A stretch of 64,000 nucleotides of DNA from Diphasiastrum complanatum (GCA_029204225.1 CM055092.1:79368838-79432837), one strand, 5' to 3'; shown: positions 34,751 through 45,816, counted from the stretch's first letter. A program made the numbers and translations. Notes: generated from the letters alone by a model not told the origin.

Positions 34751-34759
34751 ACGAACCAG

Positions 34760-35545
34760 CCAAGAAGATAAACTTTTCCAAACCCTAAATGTGCCCTAAA
34801 AGACACAAAAACCAACAAGTATCAAATCTAACAAATCAGCATCGGAATGTGTCAAAACCACACATTAGATGGATGTAGGAACTCGCCTTCCTACAAGCCT
34901 TGTGTGCTGAAAATTTCAGCCTGAAATTGCACTACAAACTCAAAAACCAGCAAGCAAAGAATTAGGTTAGCCTCCAACGTAGCTTTTTTCGGAACCCTTC
35001 TTTCTTGCCAAAAACGCACGGATAGGGCTGTTGCAACACCCTACAAATGGTAATATGCTGTCCAATTTTCAGCCTCGGAATGTGATCGGATCATCACAAA
35101 AAAATTAGCGCCTTCTTCCACACCTGGAAACAAGCAAAAAGAAGCGGATCTTCACTTTGTAAAATCAGCAAGGGTGCTGATTTTTCAGCCAAATGAGAAG
35201 ACTAGAAATTGCTTGTAGATGGGCGCCCTCCTGCAAAGGAGCAAATCTGAAAAATAGGGCAGCAGCGGACCAACGGAAGTAGGATAAACCTACACGGATG
35301 TGGGCGACCTAAAAGAAGCCCCGAAGAAGATAATTAATGGTGCCTTCCTGCAACCTAAAAAATCTGCAAACAACAACCTGATTTTTGGGCGCCCAAAATC
35401 CTGTTATCTTCTCTGATGTGTGGCGCCCTCCTGCAAAACAGAAAAGAGTCAGAAAACGGATCTTCACTCCAGCAAAGGTGCTGAATTTTTGTGATCCCTA
35501 AGTGAAGACGATCTCTTTTGGTAGGGCGCCCTACATCAAGCATAG
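34760..35545 (-). mobile_element. Leader of a non-autonomous LTR element with GGGCGCCC cassettes
   Basis: On the minus strand, repeated cassettes of the type (G)CAGGAGGGCGCC(C) appear near 35530, 35420, 35385 and 35225, with diverged forms (GCAGGAAGGCACC near 35345, GAAGAAGGCGC near 35115). They are separated by 40-160 bp of pyrimidine-rich sequence with recurring TCAGCACCxTTGCTG and GTGAAGATCCG. It leads into the 387-codon ORF. The same cassettes are in the plus-strand leader at 27315-27730. Confidence 0.55.
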
Positions 35546-35559
35546 AAGATTATTTCCGA

Positions 35560-35692
35560 CGCCTAAGTCCAGCTTGTTTGCAAGCTGTCCAGCGCCCTAC
35601 TACCCATCACTTTCATCAATTTTCTCCGTCATTTTTTGCAGATTGGTGGTGGCTGTCTAGCGCCCTACTTGACAAATTCAAAGGCCTAGCTA
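35560..35692 (+). repeat. Fragment of the gypsy F leader repeat
   Basis: About 110 bp matches the start of the gypsy F leader (40300-40420) closely, including CTGTCCAGCGCCCTACTACC, CCATCACTTTCATC and TGCAGATTGGTGGTGGCTGT. It is a detached piece of that family between the leader at 34760-35545 and the copia G LTR. Confidence 0.75.
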
Positions 35693-36053
35693 TGGAGTAT
35701 CATAACAGCATAGTAAGCACACTATGAAAGCTTCAGAAAACCAGCTATGGAGTAGAACACAAAAGCAAGAGGACTTCAAAGCTCACACAACATGAATGAA
35801 TATTCAAAGTGTAGTAGGGCGTGGAAACCCCTCCAAAGTTTGGGCTACATATAGCATGTTATGTATAGAGGTGGTGTCTTGCTAATTCTAGCTCTAGAAC
35901 CCACATGGGTCCTTAACTTACTTGATTTACTTGCCTAATTAGCACAAGTGGGGTGTACTATGTACATAAATGTTTTACCCCCATGTCTTATGCACAACTT
36001 ACAAGTTACAAGTATACAAGCCTTAAGGGACAAAATAGGCATTTATTTCAACA
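35693..36053 (-). repeat. 3' LTR of copia element G (low-coordinate end uncertain)
   Basis: On the minus strand, TGTTGAAATAAATG begins at 36053 right after a polypurine tract (TTGAGGGGGGG), the usual LTR start. It contains TTAAGGCTTGTATACTTG and runs toward 35693, where gypsy F leader sequence begins. The exact end, with CA, was not fixed because no second copy is present in the window. Confidence 0.6.
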
Positions 36054-36065
36054 CCCCCCCTCAAT

Positions 36066-36504
36066 GGCTATTTTGTTCATACCGACACCTAGCATGCTAC
36101 GAAACTTTTCAAATTTTTCTCTACTAAGTGCCTTAGTAAAGATATCTGCTACTTGTTCGTTGGTATCACAGTACTCGAGCTGAATTTCTCCGCTTTGTAT
36201 CTTCTCTCGTAAGAAGTGTTGATCCACCTCAATATGCTTCGTACGAGCATGGTACACAGGATTTTTGGCAAGCTGGATGCAACTCTGGCTCACACTGAAG
36301 AATAGTAGGACCATCCTGTGGAATCTGCACCTCCCCAAGAAGTCTCCTGAGCCATATTGCCTCGCAGGTAGCTTTTGCCGCTGCCCTGTACTCAGCCTCT
36401 GTCGATGATCCTATCACCTGCCCAATCCGAATCGGTAAAGCCTCCAAGCTGAAGCTTTCCGTCATTTGTGTACTCAATCCCATAGCAGGTTGTCCCTTTG
36501 ACAT
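36066..36504 (-). pseudogene. Copia G RNase H
   Basis: The end of the preceding frame gives GGFTDSDWAGD (first Asp), then frame-shifted SSTEAEYRAAAKATCEAIWL (catalytic Glu), then in a third frame NPVYHARTKHIEVDQHFLRE, EYCDTNEQVADIFTKALS and a short tail to the stop. Two frameshifts in about 200 bp are the main damage. Confidence 0.9.
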
Positions 36505-37482
36505 ACCTCAAAACCCTCTTGGCCGCTTTCCAATGTGCTTCAGTTGGAGAACTCATGAACTGGCTTGCTACACCAATCGCATAGGAAATGTCTGGTCTCG
36601 TAGTGGTGAGATAAATCAGGCTACCCACAAGCTGCCTATAAAGAGTCTCGTCCACAAAAGGAGTGCCATCACCTCTGGATGGCTTACTGCTAGTATCAAT
36701 GGGCGTGGAAACGGGTTTGCAATCCTGCTTGTTGAACCTGTTCAAGACTTCACATGCATAGTTAGCTTGGGAAATAAACACACAGTTTTCCTTTTTCCAA
36801 ACCTCCAAGCCAAGACAATAGTGGATTAAGCCCAAATCCTTCATCTCGAACTCATTTGATATATGAGCCTTCACCTTTTCAATAAGCTGCCCATTGTTAC
36901 CCGTGATGACCAAGTCATCCACATAGAGAACTATCAAAACAATGTTCCCATCTTCCTCCTTCACGAACAGGTTGCTCTTTATGAATTGCTCCTTGGCAAA
37001 ATAGTTGTCAATACGACTATACCAGGCCTTGGGGGCCTGCTTCAAACCATATAAGGCCTTCTTAAGCCTTGTGGCTGTTCCATGTAGACTTCTTCAGCCA
37101 ACTGTCCATAAAGAAAAACACTCTTCACGTCCATTCGATGGACCTCCCAACCAAAAAATGCAGCCAATGCTAAAACCAACCTGATAGACGTCATCTTAGC
37201 TACCGGTGCAAACGTCTCATCATAGTCCAAGCCCTCCTTCTGTGCATAGCCTTTAGCAACCAGCCTTGCCTTATGCTTTTCGATGCTCCCATCTGATTTG
37301 TATTTGGTCCTGTAAACCCACTTACAGCCGATAGGACGCTTCCCTTTTGGTAACTTCACCAAATCCCATGTATCATTCTTGAGAATGGAGTCGTACTCCT
37401 CTTGCATAGCATGTTGCCATACCTTCTCATCTGCTGCCTTAACGAATGTATGCGGATCTTGTGAATCCAAAATAGTAGTCAT
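36392..37482 (-). pseudogene. Copia G reverse transcriptase
   Basis: Two frames. 37482-37042: HAMQEEYDSILKNDTWDLV, CKWVYRTKYKSDGSIEKHKA, YDETFAPVAKMTSIRLVLAL, MDVKSVFLYGQLAEEVYMEQ (family: DVKTAFLNG). After a frameshift, 37045-36392: KQAPKAWYSRIDNYF, the catalytic loop LYVDDLVITGNN, FEMKDLGLIHYCLGLEV, CKPVSTPI and RQLVGSLIYLTTTRPDISYA. The active-site Asp pair is intact. Confidence 0.94.
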
Positions 37483-37537
37483 AAGTGCATAGTTTGTTTC
37501 CTAGTGTTCATGCTGCTGGGCTTGCCTTTGAGACCTC

Positions 37538-38167
37538 CTAGCCCCTGGAGCTACTTTCTCCCTCATCCAATATCAAACCATCCTGCACAGTTTGCCAATA
37601 CCACTTGGGAAACTTCTTCCTTGCAGTTGGTGATGAAGATGGTGAATAGGACTCAACAGATTTGCCCCTTTCCTTTCGCTTCCTAGCCTCCTCGGATTCT
37701 TCCTCTTGATCACTCATATGATCATCCTGAGACTCCCCAATATATGGATGTGGGTCATCAAGTATTGGCACAAATTCACTTGTACCATCCTCCATCTCAA
37801 GTTCCTCTGTAGGAGGCGTTTGATCTTCTTCAAAGATCACATCTCGACTTATGATCCTCTTCTTGCTAGTAAGATCGTAAAGTCTGTAAGCTTTGCTTTC
37901 TTCACTGTATCCCAAGAAAATACACTTTGCTGATTTTGCATCCAGCTTCTTACTGTTATCCTTGGGAATATGGGCATAGGCCGTACAACCAAACACTCGC
38001 AAAGCGCCCACCTTGGGCTTAATGCCGCTAAATGCCTCTTCTGGAGTCTTGCCTTCCACAGCTTTTGTTGGATTTCTATTCAACAGAAACACTGCTGTGT
38101 GCATTGCCTCGCCCCAAAAAGAGTTGGGCAACCCCTTTGCCTTGAGCATGCACCTTGCACACTCCAA
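37538..38167 (-). pseudogene. Copia G integrase tail and linker
   Basis: Continues the integrase in a new frame: ECARCMLKAKGLPNSFWGEA, TAVFLLNRNPTKAVEGKTPE, LRVFGCTAYAHIPKD, KCIFLGYSEESKAYRLYD, SRDVIFEED, then an acidic and basic linker (DDHMSDQEEESEEARKRKER). The linker between integrase and RT is variable in copia. It stops at 37538 and the RT is in another frame. Confidence 0.92.
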
Positions 38168-39341
38168 TAGTTCGGTTCTTTCTCTCTGCTACGCCGTTTT
38201 GCTGAGGGGTATGAGGAGCTGTAAGCTGCCTTTTGATCCCATTGGCCTTGCAGAATTCCACAAATTTTGTCTTAATGAACTCTCCACCACCATCTGACCT
38301 GAGCATCTTTATCTTCTTTCCTGAATGTTCTTCTACCAAAGCTTTGAAATGCAGGAAGTACTTGAATGCTTCAGATTTTAACTTCAAGAAATAAATCCAA
38401 ATCTTGCGTGAGAAGTCATCAATAAAGGTCATAAAGTAATATGCCCCCCCTGCAGATTTTGTTCGGGTTGGCCCCCACAAATCTGAATGTATCAAGTCAA
38501 GTATGCCTGCTGCCCTGGTGGTGCTTTCTTTGGGAAACTTATGTCTTTGCTGTTTTTCCATAGCGCAAGCCTCGCAAACTGAAGAGCTTGGCTTAACAAC
38601 TGGAAGCCCCTCCACCATATGATGCTGGTTCAACACCTGCATGCTTTGGTAGCCAAGATGTCCATACCTCTCATGCCACAACCTATCCACATCACTTCCT
38701 TTTGCTATATAAGCATGTTGACTAGGGATAGAAGTGTATAACCTGTATAGATTATCTTCCTGCAATCCTTTGGCCACAACCTTCATATTATCACTCAAGT
38801 CCAACACAAGACAAGAAGTAGCATCAAATTCTACTTTCATATTTTGTTGAGTGATAGCTCCTACTGAAAGAAGATTTTTAGCAAGTCCTGGTACATATAA
38901 GACATTCTTAATGACTTTGACTTTTCTTGATGGAAGCTTTACAGGTACTGTGCCCTTTCCCTTGACCTTGTGTGTTGAGTTGTCACCTAGGCACACCTCT
39001 TGTCCATCACTAATCCCCACAAAGGTATCAAACCAATCCCTATGAGGGGTCATGTGCTTTGAAGCACCTGAGTCAATGTACCAATCACCTGTTGTAGCTT
39101 GTGAAGCCAGTGCAACAGAGAATAACTCAGCTTGCCTTATGTCACTCTGCTCCTCTCTTGCAACACTCTCAACAACATTTCCTCCTTGCTTCTTTGTGCC
39201 TTTCTTTTGGTCTGCAAGCTTCTTCCTGCACTCAAAAGCAAAGTGTCCATATTTACCACAGTAATTGCAATTCCCCTTCCTTCGAGGTGTGGAAGAAGTA
39301 TTCGAGGAGGATTGTGCTTCTGACATCTGCAAGTTCTCCAT
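38166..39341 (-). pseudogene. Copia G zinc knuckle, protease and integrase core
   Basis: From the N-terminal side: zinc knuckle CNYCGKYGHFAFEC (CX2CX4HX4C), aspartic protease WYIDSGASKHMT, LYVPGLAKNLLSVG, the GAG-pre-integrase zinc region (WHERYGHLGYQS, CEACAMEKQ), and the DDE core: HSDLWGPTRT, MLRSDGGGEF and QQNGVAERKNRT. All catalytic residues are intact. A frameshift near 38165 separates it from the following piece; the frame beyond that point is not the family's. Confidence 0.93.
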
Positions 39342-39439
39342 TCCTTGCTCAAGTGTTTGTGGTGCTCCTTTGTTCTTGCCTTTACCTTTCTTCTTATCCT
39401 TAGCTGGATTTTGCTTCTTCTTAGAAGCAAAGGCACGCT

Positions 39440-40010
39440 TCTAGAAATCTTCCCTCTTGGAGAGATTAACTCTCCTCAGCTCCTCCTGTAACAAGAGACC
39501 ATAGACTTCTTCATAGGTAGGGATCTTCTCTCTCAGTGATATCATCATCACAAAGTTCTGATAAGCATATGACAAGCTATTCAGAACTATTGGCACCAAG
39601 TCTTTGTCAGCAATAGATTCAGAAAGTACAGAAAGTTGATATCTAATATCCTGAATCTTAGTAAGATGATCAGTAACTATCTCCCCTGTCTCCATTTTGA
39701 GAGTATACAACTTGTTTTTCAAGTAGAGAAACCTGGTTGTACTTGCTGTCTCATACAATGCACAAAGAATGTGCCATGCATCGACAGGCCCTTTGGCTGA
39801 CCTGATTAGAGGAATCACATTATCCCTCACTGACATGTTGATGATTCTGTGTGCCTTTTCCCCTCTCTTGATATAGTCCTTAAGTTCACGTTCAGATGTT
39901 GGAACAGGCTCCTCACCTGTCACAAGCTTCCAACATTCTTTGTCTTCAAGAATGTTCTTGATCTTGAATTTCCATATGCTAAAGTTAGCGCCATCAAGCC
40001 GGTCGACACA
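39440..40010 (-). pseudogene. Copia G gag
   Basis: Starts in a poly-A-rich stretch with DRLDGANFSIWKFKIKNIL, then TGEEPVPTSERELKDYIKR, AHRIINMSVRDNVIPLI, AWHILCALYETASTTRFLYL and LNSLSYAYQNFVMM. This is the UBN2 gag domain that forms the virus-like particle. The first residues are lost and the frame ends in a TAG, after which the same frame continues into the zinc knuckle. The A9 run near 40015 suggests a frameshift at the start. Confidence 0.88.
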
Positions 40011-40284
40011 ATTTTTTTTTGTCCCAAATTAGAAACTTTTTGGCTCCCTGTACTCCTCTTGCCAACAGTACTCCAACTATGCAGATAGCACAGAGATCAG
40101 ATGCCCCTACAAAAAGTGCTCCCTCCTCAAAGGTAAGCTGCTCTCCAGGAATGGCAGGAATGTGATCAAAAACAGGTCCAAGCTTCTGATGATTGCTCCT
40201 CTTTAGCCTCCTTAAGCATGCTCTTCCTGCTTTCTAGCTTAAGTCCTGCTTTTTAGCATAGCTAGTGAATCTTAGCTTGTAACT

Positions 40285-40296
40285 TGGTATCAGAGC
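40285..40296 (+). other. Primer-binding site of gypsy F
   Basis: TGGTATCAGAGC, complementary to initiator tRNA-Met, marks the start of the internal region of gypsy F. The 5' LTR should end just before it, but only about 100 bp separate it from copia G gag, so most of the LTR is missing or was replaced. Confidence 0.75.
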
Positions 40297-40309
40297 ACTT
40301 TCCTACAGA

Positions 40310-41060
40310 TTGGTGGAGGCTGTCCAGCGCCCTACCACCCATCACTTTCATCGATTTTTCTCCGTCATTTTTGCAGATTGGTGGTGGCTGTCCAGCGCCC
40401 TACTGCCCATCACTTTGGACGTTTTCTTCATCATTTTTTGCAGTTTTGGTGGAGGCTGTCCAGCGCCCTGCTAACCCATCACTTTGGTCGATTTTTTTCG
40501 GCAGATTTTCATTGTTTTTGCAGATTTGGTAGCCATTGCCCGGCGCTCTACTACCTCATCATTTTCGACACTTTTCGTCACCGATTTGCTGTCCATTTTT
40601 GAAATTGATTGGAGGCTGTCTAGAGCCTACTACCGTCTCATTTTCAGCGGTAACCTATCACTTTCGTCGATTTTTTCGGCAGATTTTCATTTTTTTTGCA
40701 GATTTGGTAGCTATTGCCCAGCGCCCTAATACCTCATCATTTTCGACACTTTTCGTCACCGATTTGCTGTCCATTTTTTATATTGATTGGAGGCTGTCCA
40801 GCGCCCTACTACCGTCTCATTTTCAGCGGTTCTTTTCACCGACTTGCTGTCCGTTTCGGCTATTGATTGGAGGCCGATCGGTGCCTTACTTCAGCACCCT
40901 TTCCAGTCTATTTTCTTGGTAGTTGCTGCCCAGCGCCCTATTATCTCACCATTCTCGACGGATTTCTCCATCGACTTGCTGCTCATTTTGCTGATTATTT
41001 GTCGATTGTCTAGCGCCCTCTTTCAGCACTTTTTTCAGCTTATTTGGCGCGAGTTGAGGA
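40310..41060 (+). repeat. Degenerate ~76-bp repeats in the gypsy F leader
   Basis: About ten diverged units, each with the core GGCTGTCCAGCGCCCTACTA or variants, start near 40319, 40387, 40454, 40535, 40615, 40709, 40791, 40871, 40925 and 41005, average spacing 76 bp. Between cores CATCACTTT or CTCATTTTC and TTTGCAGAT recur. They occupy the leader between the primer-binding site and gag. A detached copy of the first units lies at 35560-35692. Confidence 0.8.
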
Positions 41061-41570
41061 TTCGGATTGGTGGTTGGTTGGCGCATCTATTCTGTCATAT
41101 CTTCAGCTTTTACCTCTCTTTGTTGGCACTACTGATTGGACAACGGATTAGCACCCACCCAAGTATTGCTTGCGCCCATTTGTACTTTCTTTTTGTACCT
41201 ACTTGCTCTCTTTTTGTTCACATACTGCTCTTTTTCCAGCCCCCTATTTCCCTCTCATATTTGTTATTTTACTGCCTCACACCCTCCTCCTTCCTTTTTC
41301 CATTTTGTTATAACCCTTCTACTTATTGGCCTTGCACATTTGTTGTCCATTATTCTACTTTCTCAGCCCCTTATTTTCTGATTATTATTCATCTTGATTG
41401 GCTGTTTCTGTGCCTTTTTTGGTGATTTTGGAAGTTAGACTAAGTTGGGGTGACGACAAACGTCCTCTCCCTCATGTTTTGTCTCTTCCTTAGTCCCTAC
41501 GGCAACTTCTTCATCAGAAAACCCACCGCAGAGCTCTTTAGATGATCGTTTTACACATATTGATGCCCGC
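41061..41570 (+). other. Remaining leader of gypsy F
   Basis: Pyrimidine-rich untranslated leader between the repeat array and the first gag codon in frame; no gene recognised. Confidence 0.5.
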
Positions 41571-42540
41571 ATGGATCATCTTGAGAGTCGTATTAATCAT
41601 GTTCTTTCTAGCCTTGAGACTATCCTATCACGAGGGGATACCATCCCCATAGACATTCTTCATCGTCCTGGTAAAGCACCTTTATTTCCTATTTTAAGTA
41701 CGCCTGCTCCTGCTTCAGCTTCAGGAGGTGCTTTTGGTAGTACATTTGGTCTCCCTTCGTATAGTGCTAGTCCTTATGGGTCTCCTTTCGGGTCTTTTGT
41801 ACCACCACCTGGATTTCCCTACGCACCACCAAGATTTCCTTCTCCTACTTTTTCAGGTAATCCTGAGTCCCATTTTGCTCGTGATTTCCGTGATTGCATC
41901 CAGCTTACTACTTATTCTGGTTCATCTGATGGGAATATCTTGGAAAATTGGTTCTCTAAATTAGAGACCTATTTTCTTATATATCCCAAGCCTGAAACCC
42001 AGAAAGTGCAGTTGGCCGCATTACATTTAGATAGTAGAGCTCAGACTTGGTGGCGTGTTTATCGCTCTGAGCCTACTCGTGGCCTACTTTTCGTCATAAT
42101 CTTCGTATGGCTATGATTGACCCATAGTGGTTGGTTCGCCTACGTGATCTGTTTTGTAGCCTTCGCCATACTAGTGATTTGATTGTTTATATTGATCAAT
42201 TTATTGAGCTTTCCTACCTTTTTATCGATCTTCATCCTACAAAGCTTATTTCACGTTTTATTGCTGGTCTTAGAGACTCCTTACGATATGATGTCTCATC
42301 TTTTCGGCCTCTTACTCTCTCAGATGCTATCTCCTTGGCTACTACCTTGTAGCATAAGTATCCTGAGTTATCCACGTCTTCTCGTTTTTCTTGCTCTCAT
42401 TCCAGTGCCTCTCCTACTTTGGCTTCTTCTACTACCGTTCCTCCTGGTCCTCCTACCACTGTTTTCTACCATGAGGCTCTTACTCCTGATGATTCTGATG
42501 TTTATATCCAGATTCTTGATACTCCTGACCCACATTTCTG
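41571..42540 (+). pseudogene. Gypsy F gag
   Basis: Begins MDHLESRINHVLSSLETILS (coiled-coil-like), then a Gly/Pro/Ser-rich part with repeated FG and PP, and the capsid-like domain YSGSSDGNILENWFSKLETYF, QKVQLAALHLDSRAQTWWRV. After frameshifts near 42090-42130 it continues LRHTSDLIVYIDQFIELSYLF and LISRFIAGLRDSLRYDV, a stop at 42352 and a Ser-rich tail. This is a plant gypsy gag. No zinc knuckle was seen. Confidence 0.85.
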
Positions 42541-43100
42541 CTGATGAGTCGGCTGACCCGCTTCCTAATGATCCTGCTTCTGCCGCTTGCCATGTACAGC
42601 TTGCTTATGCTACTTGGGCTGGTGGGCGTCCTGGTCCTCGTTCTATTCGGTTACGTGTTCGCATTTTGGGACGAGAGTATATTGCTTTGGTGGATATTGG
42701 CAGTACACATTCATTTATTAGCAGTTACATTTCCACCAGGATTTGTGCTACACCTATTTCTCCTACACAGTCTCTCAGTGTTGAGGTTGCTCGTTCCCAT
42801 TCTCTTTCCGGTTCTCAGATGTTTCAGGGCTTGGACTATAGCATTGGTGACTTCTCTGGACAGGCAGATTTCTATATTATTCCTTTGGAGCGCTATGACA
42901 TTATTTTTGGTGCAGATTGGTTTTCGTCACTTGGTACTGTTGTTGTGAATCTTTCTCAACAGACACTGTCTTTTACACATGTTGGTCGACATCATTTACT
43001 TTCTGGTATTGATTCCCAGGGTGACTATCAGTTGGTTGTCGGGAAGTCGGGAAGCAGCTTATTGCGTAGCTTGCCAAAGGCTCATGATGCAGCTCTTCTT
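42541..43100 (+). pseudogene. Gypsy F aspartic protease
   Basis: Frame with RLRVRILGREYIALVDIGSTHSF, where the family has the active site D(S/T)GSTHSF, so Ile replaces the second residue; then SSYISTRI, FYIIPLERYDIIFGADWFSSL (family: YDVILGxDWL). The protease would process the polyprotein. No RT was found after it; the frame runs on to 43340 without family resemblance. Confidence 0.85.
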
Positions 43101-43642
43101 TCCATTCAGAGTACATTAGTTGCTGCTTCACTTTCGGTCCTCTTACTCAGGTTGATGCTGCTTCGGATTTACAGGTTGTTGCTACGTGCCTTGCGCCTAT
43201 ATGCCTTGATTCAGAGATATCGTATTCGGTGGTCATTCCTAGGTTTCATTGATATTGATGCCGTATACCTTGGTGGTATTTCTACTATTGCTTTTGCGCC
43301 TACCTCTCAGATAGCCCTCCTGGTTCGGTGGTTGGTGTAGTATCTTCTCCATTGGTCTCTATATCTTCATCTCTTGAGTCCGTTATGGCCGATGTTCCTG
43401 CTGATTTCTATGGGGTTCTTCACAGGTCCACGTTTGCTGGTTCCCTCGCTATTGGTGATCAGGTTGTATCTTCTTTCTCTTTACTCCATGGATCTTTGCT
43501 TGAGGTTTGTGATCTGCCTCATGATATTTCTACGGTTCCTGACGTGATTCTTGAGCCTTTTGCCCTTACCGTTACACATTTTCCATCCGAGGATATTTGC
43601 CAGATGGTCGCTATTACTTATCTAGGGTATTTATATGCTGGG
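43101..43642 (+). other. Gypsy F sequence of unknown role, interrupted by hAT
   Basis: Open but unrecognised; includes SSPLVSISSSLESVMADVPADF. Its final eight bases ATGCTGGG are the hAT target site; the reading frame can continue across the hAT into 49010 onward. Confidence 0.45.
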
Positions 43643-43824
43643 CAGTGTTTCATCGAAACGCGTTTCGAACGCTGAAACGGGTTCGAAACGGAACGTACGA
43701 AACGACCCCGTTTCGAAACGACGTTTCGTTGTTCAAAACGACTGGTGAAAAATCGCAAATTTTTTTGCGATACAGCTGGGGCCTTAGAGGTGGGTGTTTT
43801 CACTTTTTGGCACATTAGAAAAAC

Positions 43825-43826
<2 letters not shown>

Positions 43827-43918
<92 letters not shown>

Positions 43919-44160
43919 GAGGGACTGTTTGTGTGTTTGTGTGCATTGTGAAGTAGAGGGAGTGTGTGTGTGTGTGTGTGACATGTGTGTGAACTTTCAA
44001 CTTTGAGTGTGGTGGTGTGTTTGTGTGTGTGGTGGTGTGTTAAACTGTGTTTGTGTTTGTGTGTTTGTGTGTGTGCACTGTGTGGTGTGTGTGTGTGAGT
44101 CTTGAGACTGTCGTGACGTGTGTGTGTGTGTGTGTGAGATTGAGAGAGAGAGAGTCTAGA
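43827..44160. repeat. (GA)n and (TG)n arrays in the hAT left end
   Basis: GA array 43827-43876, TG array 43881-43913, then interrupted TG tracts to about 44130 and a short GA tract near 44142-44169. Confidence 0.9.
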
Positions 44161-44313
44161 GAGAGAGAGGATAGGGATAGATTGAGCATAGATTAAGGGT
44201 AGAACTTAGAGCATTGGTTTACCGTTTTGAAATTAGAATTTAGGATTAGTTTTTAATTTGAAGTCTGAATTTAAGACAGTTATTGTTTTATTGACATTAG
44301 ATAGCTATTAGCA

Positions 44314-44563
44314 ATGCCCAAACAGCGGGATCCCTTATGGGATCACGTCACCCTTAATTCAGGTTATGGCACATTAGGCACGAAGAAGTGGACTTGCAAG
44401 TATTGCGGGAACACTTATGGAGGTGGCCCCGTTCGAATTAGGGCGTATCTTTTACGTCTTCAAGGATACGAGATCGCCGTTTGCACTCAGGCCCCAGAGT
44501 CACTGAGGATTGCCGAGATCGGGGACGACTCTCCTGCTACTACTTCAGGCACATTTGATTCTT
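44314..44563 (+). pseudogene. hAT transposase exon 1: BED-type zinc finger
   Basis: MPKQRDPLWDHVTL, then KKWTCKYCGNTYGGG and VRIRAYLLRL. The pattern is the BED-type finger of plant hAT transposases that binds transposon ends. The CxxC pair is present, but the first His of the AHL motif (usually KAHL) is Tyr (RAYL). The 3' splice boundary is not certain. Confidence 0.8.
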
Positions 44564-44633
44564 GAATCTTGTTTGATCAATGACATTTATTGAAAATTTG
44601 AAATTAGAGCGCTAAGATTCCCCATCGCAGCCG

Positions 44634-45030
44634 GCACCTGTAGCCGGCACTAGCTCCGCTGCAGCATCCATTCCACCTTCTTCTTCTGGAGAGACTCCTG
44701 CAGTGCCAGTTGGTGGGGCTGGCAGTAGTGCTATTGGTAGCACTATTAGGGGACGGGGTCGAGGACATGTGAGAGGCAGGGATGTTTTTGTGGCAGCCTT
44801 CCAGCAGTCGCATAGGGATGCAGCTGCTATTGCTGTTAGGAGGTGCTTTTACTTGTGTGACCTCCCTTTTCATGTGGCACAGACCCCTGCATGGAGGGAT
44901 ATGATGCGAGCAGTATCTCATATCGGTGTTGAGTGGAAGGGCCCGACCATGGAGCAGTTGAGGACGAGAGAGGCTACATGCTGAGCGGCAGTCCGTGGAT
45001 GTTGACCTACAGCCCATTAGGAAGTCATGG
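44634..45030 (+). pseudogene. hAT transposase exon 2: linker and start of DUF659
   Basis: After a CGCAG acceptor: a Ser/Pro/Gly-rich linker, RGRGRGHVRGRDVFVAAFQQ, then RRCFYLCDLPFHVAQTPAWR and AVSHIGVEWKGPTMEQLRT, which introduces the DUF659 fold. A one-base frameshift near 44970 must be crossed to read ERQSVDVDLQPIRKSW before the GTGAGG donor at 45031. Confidence 0.8.
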
Positions 45031-45199
45031 GTGAGGTATACTTGTAACCTTACATCTTCAATACCTTTGCACTTGCCACTTACTACTTCAGAAATTAGTA
45101 CTTTCAAGTTTCTAACTTTGAACTTTCAATCTCCAAATCTGCAAATTGCAAGTTGCAACTTAGTTAATTGAAACTTGAAAGTGTTGTCGAATGTTTTAG

Positions 45200-45322
45200 G
45201 TTTGGATGCACTATAATATCAGATGGTTGGACCGATGCAAGGAGGCGGCATCTTGTGAATATATTGGTGTCTTCTTGCATGGGCACCATGTTTTTGAGAT
45301 CCATAAACATAATGTTGTCCAG
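45200..45322 (+). pseudogene. hAT transposase exon 3: first catalytic Asp block
   Basis: FGCTIISDGWTDARRRHLVN and FLVSSCMGTMFLRS-type sequence (here ILVSSCMGTMFLRSI). The D of SDGWTD is the first catalytic Asp of hAT transposases. Acceptor TTTTAG and donor GTATGC fit. Confidence 0.85.
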
Positions 45323-45562
45323 GTATGCCACTTTCAAGTTTCAACTTTGAAACTTTCGACATTGAGCTCTCAGCTTTGAAGTTAGAACTTAGTAAGTTAC
45401 AAGTTACAACTTACATTTTGTGAATCGTGATTATTGTTTTGAACGTTGCAATTTGCAGTGTGCACTTGCCATTTACATTTGCAATTTGCATTTGGAATGC
45501 TCAATGGTGAATGTTCATTGTTCATGAGTTATGATTTGACCTTTGTCGGAATTCCAATGCAG

Positions 45563-45816
45563 GTTGTCACGGACAACGCGTCCAATTGTGTTGCCATGGG
45601 GAAGATGGTGAATGAGAAGTACCCTTGGATTTTCTGGAGTCCATGTGCTGCACATTGTCTTGACCTCCTAGTTGAAGACATTGGGAGATTACCCTGGGTC
45701 AAGGAGGTTGTAGACATGGCACGATTCTTGGTGAGATCTGTCACCAAGAGACAGAGGGTCTTGAGCATCTTCAAGTCCTATTCCACCTTGGATCTCTTGA
45801 GGCCTGCCCCCACTAG
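45563..45816 (+). pseudogene. hAT transposase exon 4: second Asp block and CxxH
   Basis: VVTDNASNCVAMGKMV (second catalytic Asp in TDNA) and WSPCAAHCLDLLVEDIG (the CxxH motif of hAT), WVKEVVDMARFLVRSVTKRQ. Acceptor CAATGCAG at 45562 and donor GTAACC at 45817. The exon is fully open. Confidence 0.88.

Larger units (their letters stand above)
36054..40010 (-). mobile_element. Ty1/copia retrotransposon G (nearly full coding region, broken)
   Basis: Gag, zinc knuckle, protease, integrase, RT and RNase H are all present in order on the minus strand, followed by a polypurine tract and 3' LTR. The coding region has one nonsense codon (TAG at 39443-39441, where gag meets the lysine-rich linker) and frameshifts near 38165, 37530, 37045, 36450 and 36300. 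The domain sequences are very close to intact copia, so this is a recent insertion compared with A and B. The 5' LTR and primer-binding site are missing at the right end, where gypsy F begins. Confidence 0.9.

Noticed and set aside
42183-43340. A 385-codon plus-strand frame as one protein
   Set aside because: Only residues in the middle (about 42620-43060) show aspartic-protease sequence; the start is an out-of-frame reading of gag.
44604-45107. 167-codon minus-strand frame
   Set aside because: It overlaps hAT transposase exon 2 on the other strand and is its shadow.
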